NCBI GenBank assembly: GCA_017631745.1
Contig: JAGBSR010000252.1
Location: forward strand, 1 to 7,040
Origin: Clostridia bacterium
GTDB taxonomy: Bacteria > Bacillota > Clostridia > Oscillospirales > Acutalibacteraceae
DNA length: 7,040 nucleotides
Direction: 5' to 3'
Made by a program: the position numbers and the translations under genes. Numbering within the stretch: position 1 is the first letter of the stretch; every line of letters starts with the position of its first letter. Below, in pieces: positions 6,136 through 7,040 of this stretch. The notes beneath the pieces were generated by a model, which was given only the letters and a program-made list of their open reading frames with translations, was not told the origin of the DNA and ran no database searches.

Positions 6136-6393
6136 TTATTTGGCTTTTTCGATAATTTCTACTACTCTCCATCTCTTATCCTTTGAAAGAGGGCGAGTTT
6201 CCATAATAAGAACGCGGTCACCAACACCACAGATGTTGTTTTCGTCGTGAGCCTTTACCTTAACGGTACGGTTAACGATTTTCTTGTAAAGAGGGTGTCT
6301 AACCTTATCCTTGATTGTTACTACTACTGTCTTTTCCATCTTATCGCTTGATACGATGCCGACCTGAGTTTTTCTGAGATTTCTTTCGCTCAT
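6136..6393 (-). CDS. rpsQ: 30S ribosomal protein S17 (uS17)
   Basis: Primary 16S rRNA-binding protein of the small subunit with an OB-fold. The product is 85 residues, typical for the family. The N-terminus [20 protein letters not shown] (4-23) and the C-terminal signature [20 protein letters not shown] (58-77) are both well conserved. The HPLYKKIV segment in the middle (33-40) matches the conserved RNA-binding loop. The start at 6393 has GGGAGGA upstream with about 7 bases of spacing, in the 18-base gap after rpmC. Confidence 0.98.
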   Translation of the reverse strand: MSERNLRKTQVGIVSSDKMEKTVVVTIKDKVRHPLYKKIVNRTVKVKAHDENNICGVGDRVLIMETRPLSKDKRWRVVEIIEKAK

Positions 6394-6411
6394 TGTTCAG
6401 TCCTCCCTTTC

Positions 6412-6615
6412 TTAAGAATTCTGGCCGTGAAGAACGATGTCACGCTGAACTGTCTTGATTCTAGCGATATCCTTCTTAACAGCATTTATTCTCATGGGGT
6501 TGTCAAGCTGGTTTACAGCCTGCTGGAAACGAAGATTGAAAAGCTCCTTCTTGAGCTCAGCGAGCTTTGCGTCCATCTCTGCGGCGGACAGTTTTCTGAT
6601 TTCACTTGCTTTCAT
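6412..6615 (-). CDS. rpmC: 50S ribosomal protein L29 (uL29)
   Basis: Small helical protein at the peptide exit tunnel, next to L23, where trigger factor and the signal recognition particle dock. The product is 67 residues, the usual length. It is a helical hairpin: helix one covers about 3-34 ([20 protein letters not shown], then LFNLRFQ), a turn follows at QLDNPMR (36-42), and helix two carries the signature [10 protein letters not shown] (47-56). The start ATG at 6615 overlaps the rplP stop by one base (TAATG), a typical coupling junction, so L16 and L29 are probably made at matched rates. Confidence 0.98.
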   Translation of the reverse strand: MKASEIRKLSAAEMDAKLAELKKELFNLRFQQAVNQLDNPMRINAVKKDIARIKTVQRDIVLHGQNS

Positions 6616-7040
6616 TACTGCACACCGTCCTTTTCCTGTTCTGCTTTAGTTACGAATTTGCACTTGATGGGAAGCTTCATAGCTGCAAGACGCATAGCCT
6701 CACGAGCGAGTTCCTCATCAACGCCGGCGATTTCAAACATAACTCTGCCGGGTTTTACAACTGCTACCCAATATTCAGGTGAACCTTTACCTGAACCCAT
6801 TCGGGTTTCAGCGGGCTTCTGAGTGATGGGCTTGTCAGGGAAGATCTTGATCCATACCTGACCACCACGCTTGATATAACGTGTCATAGCGATACGGGCA
6901 GCCTCGATCTGTCTGGAAGTAATCCATGAAGGTTCGAGAGCTACGAGACCGAAATCACCGTTTGTTACTTTGTTGCCCTTGTGAGCTGCGCCCTTGAGAC
7001 GGCCACGCTGCACTTTACGACGTTTTACGCGCTTAGGTAA
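6615..7040 (-). CDS. rplP: 50S ribosomal protein L16 (uL16), missing its first codons at the window edge
   Basis: Large-subunit protein near the peptidyl-transferase centre that helps position A-site tRNA. It is needed late in 50S assembly. The frame is open to the last base of the window and reads [17 protein letters not shown], which lacks only the usual ML start, so the full protein should be about 143 residues. A GTG at 7013 is in frame but internal, because conserved L16 sequence continues upstream of it. Conserved blocks are [28 protein letters not shown], the signature RMGSGKG, and [16 protein letters not shown]. With the first visible Leu counted as residue 3, Arg51, Ile52 and Arg56, changed in orthosomycin-resistant strains of other species, are wild type. 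The stop overlaps the rpmC start. Upstream rpsC is expected. Confidence 0.96.
   Translation of the reverse strand, partial: LPKRVKRRKVQRGRLKGAAHKGNKVTNGDFGLVALEPSWITSRQIEAARIAMTRYIKRGGQVWIKIFPDKPITQKPAETRMGSGKGSPEYWVAVVKPGRVMFEIAGVDEELAREAMRLAAMKLPIKCKFVTKAEQEKDGVQ

Noticed and set aside
6427..6822. A 131-codon open frame on the plus strand opposite rpmC and rplP
   Set aside because: It spans two well-supported ribosomal protein genes on the other strand and resembles no known protein. The cysteine- and serine-rich content is a by-product of reading the complement.
1..7040. An undescribed accessory system hidden in the operon
   Set aside because: Every reading frame of note is a core gene in canonical order, the gaps are 33 bases or less, and no extra gene, repeat array or mobile-element edge is visible on either strand.

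Overview
The window is a stretch of the S10-spc ribosomal protein super-operon. All genes are on the minus strand, so transcription runs from position 7040 down to position 1. In transcription order the genes are rplP (L16, first codons missing), rpmC (L29), rpsQ (S17), rplN (L14), rplX (L24), rplE (L5), rpsN (S14), rpsH (S8), rplF (L6), rplR (L18), rpsE (S5), rpmD (L30), rplO (L15), secY, adk and map (N-terminus only). This is the classical order known from Bacillus and Clostridia.

The organism is most likely a member of the Bacillota, class Clostridia, possibly an Oscillospiraceae/Ruminococcaceae-type gut bacterium. The grounds are mid GC content (roughly 45% by eye), the short zinc-binding S14, an L24 with a cysteine-rich tail, a four-cysteine zinc LID in adenylate kinase, secY-adk-map directly after rplO, and strong Shine-Dalgarno sequences before nearly every gene. 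The family-level placement is an inference from general resemblance and has not been tested.

Layout: positions 7040-2095 carry thirteen ribosomal protein genes, including rpmD at 2557-2736, a 59-residue gene that is easy to miss. Positions 2093-774 carry secY, the protein-export channel. Positions 754-122 carry adk, and positions 119-1 carry the start of map. Gaps between genes range from a 1-base overlap to 33 bases. No gap is large enough for a conventional promoter plus leader, and I see no terminator, RNA gene, repeat, mobile element or CRISPR array. Several junctions look translationally coupled: TAATG at rplP/rpmC, the stop codon merged with the ribosome binding site (TAAGGAGG) at three junctions, and binding sites lying inside the upstream gene for secY and map.

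The genes work together in making and targeting protein. Most encode parts of the 30S and 50S subunits, SecY exports nascent proteins, Adk balances adenine nucleotides, and Map trims the initiator methionine. I find no previously undescribed system here. The points worth a second look are small: an atypical zinc-ribbon tail on L24, an Asn replacing the usual Asp in the Adk STGD motif, a change of base composition at map, and four start codons where the longest open frame is misleading.
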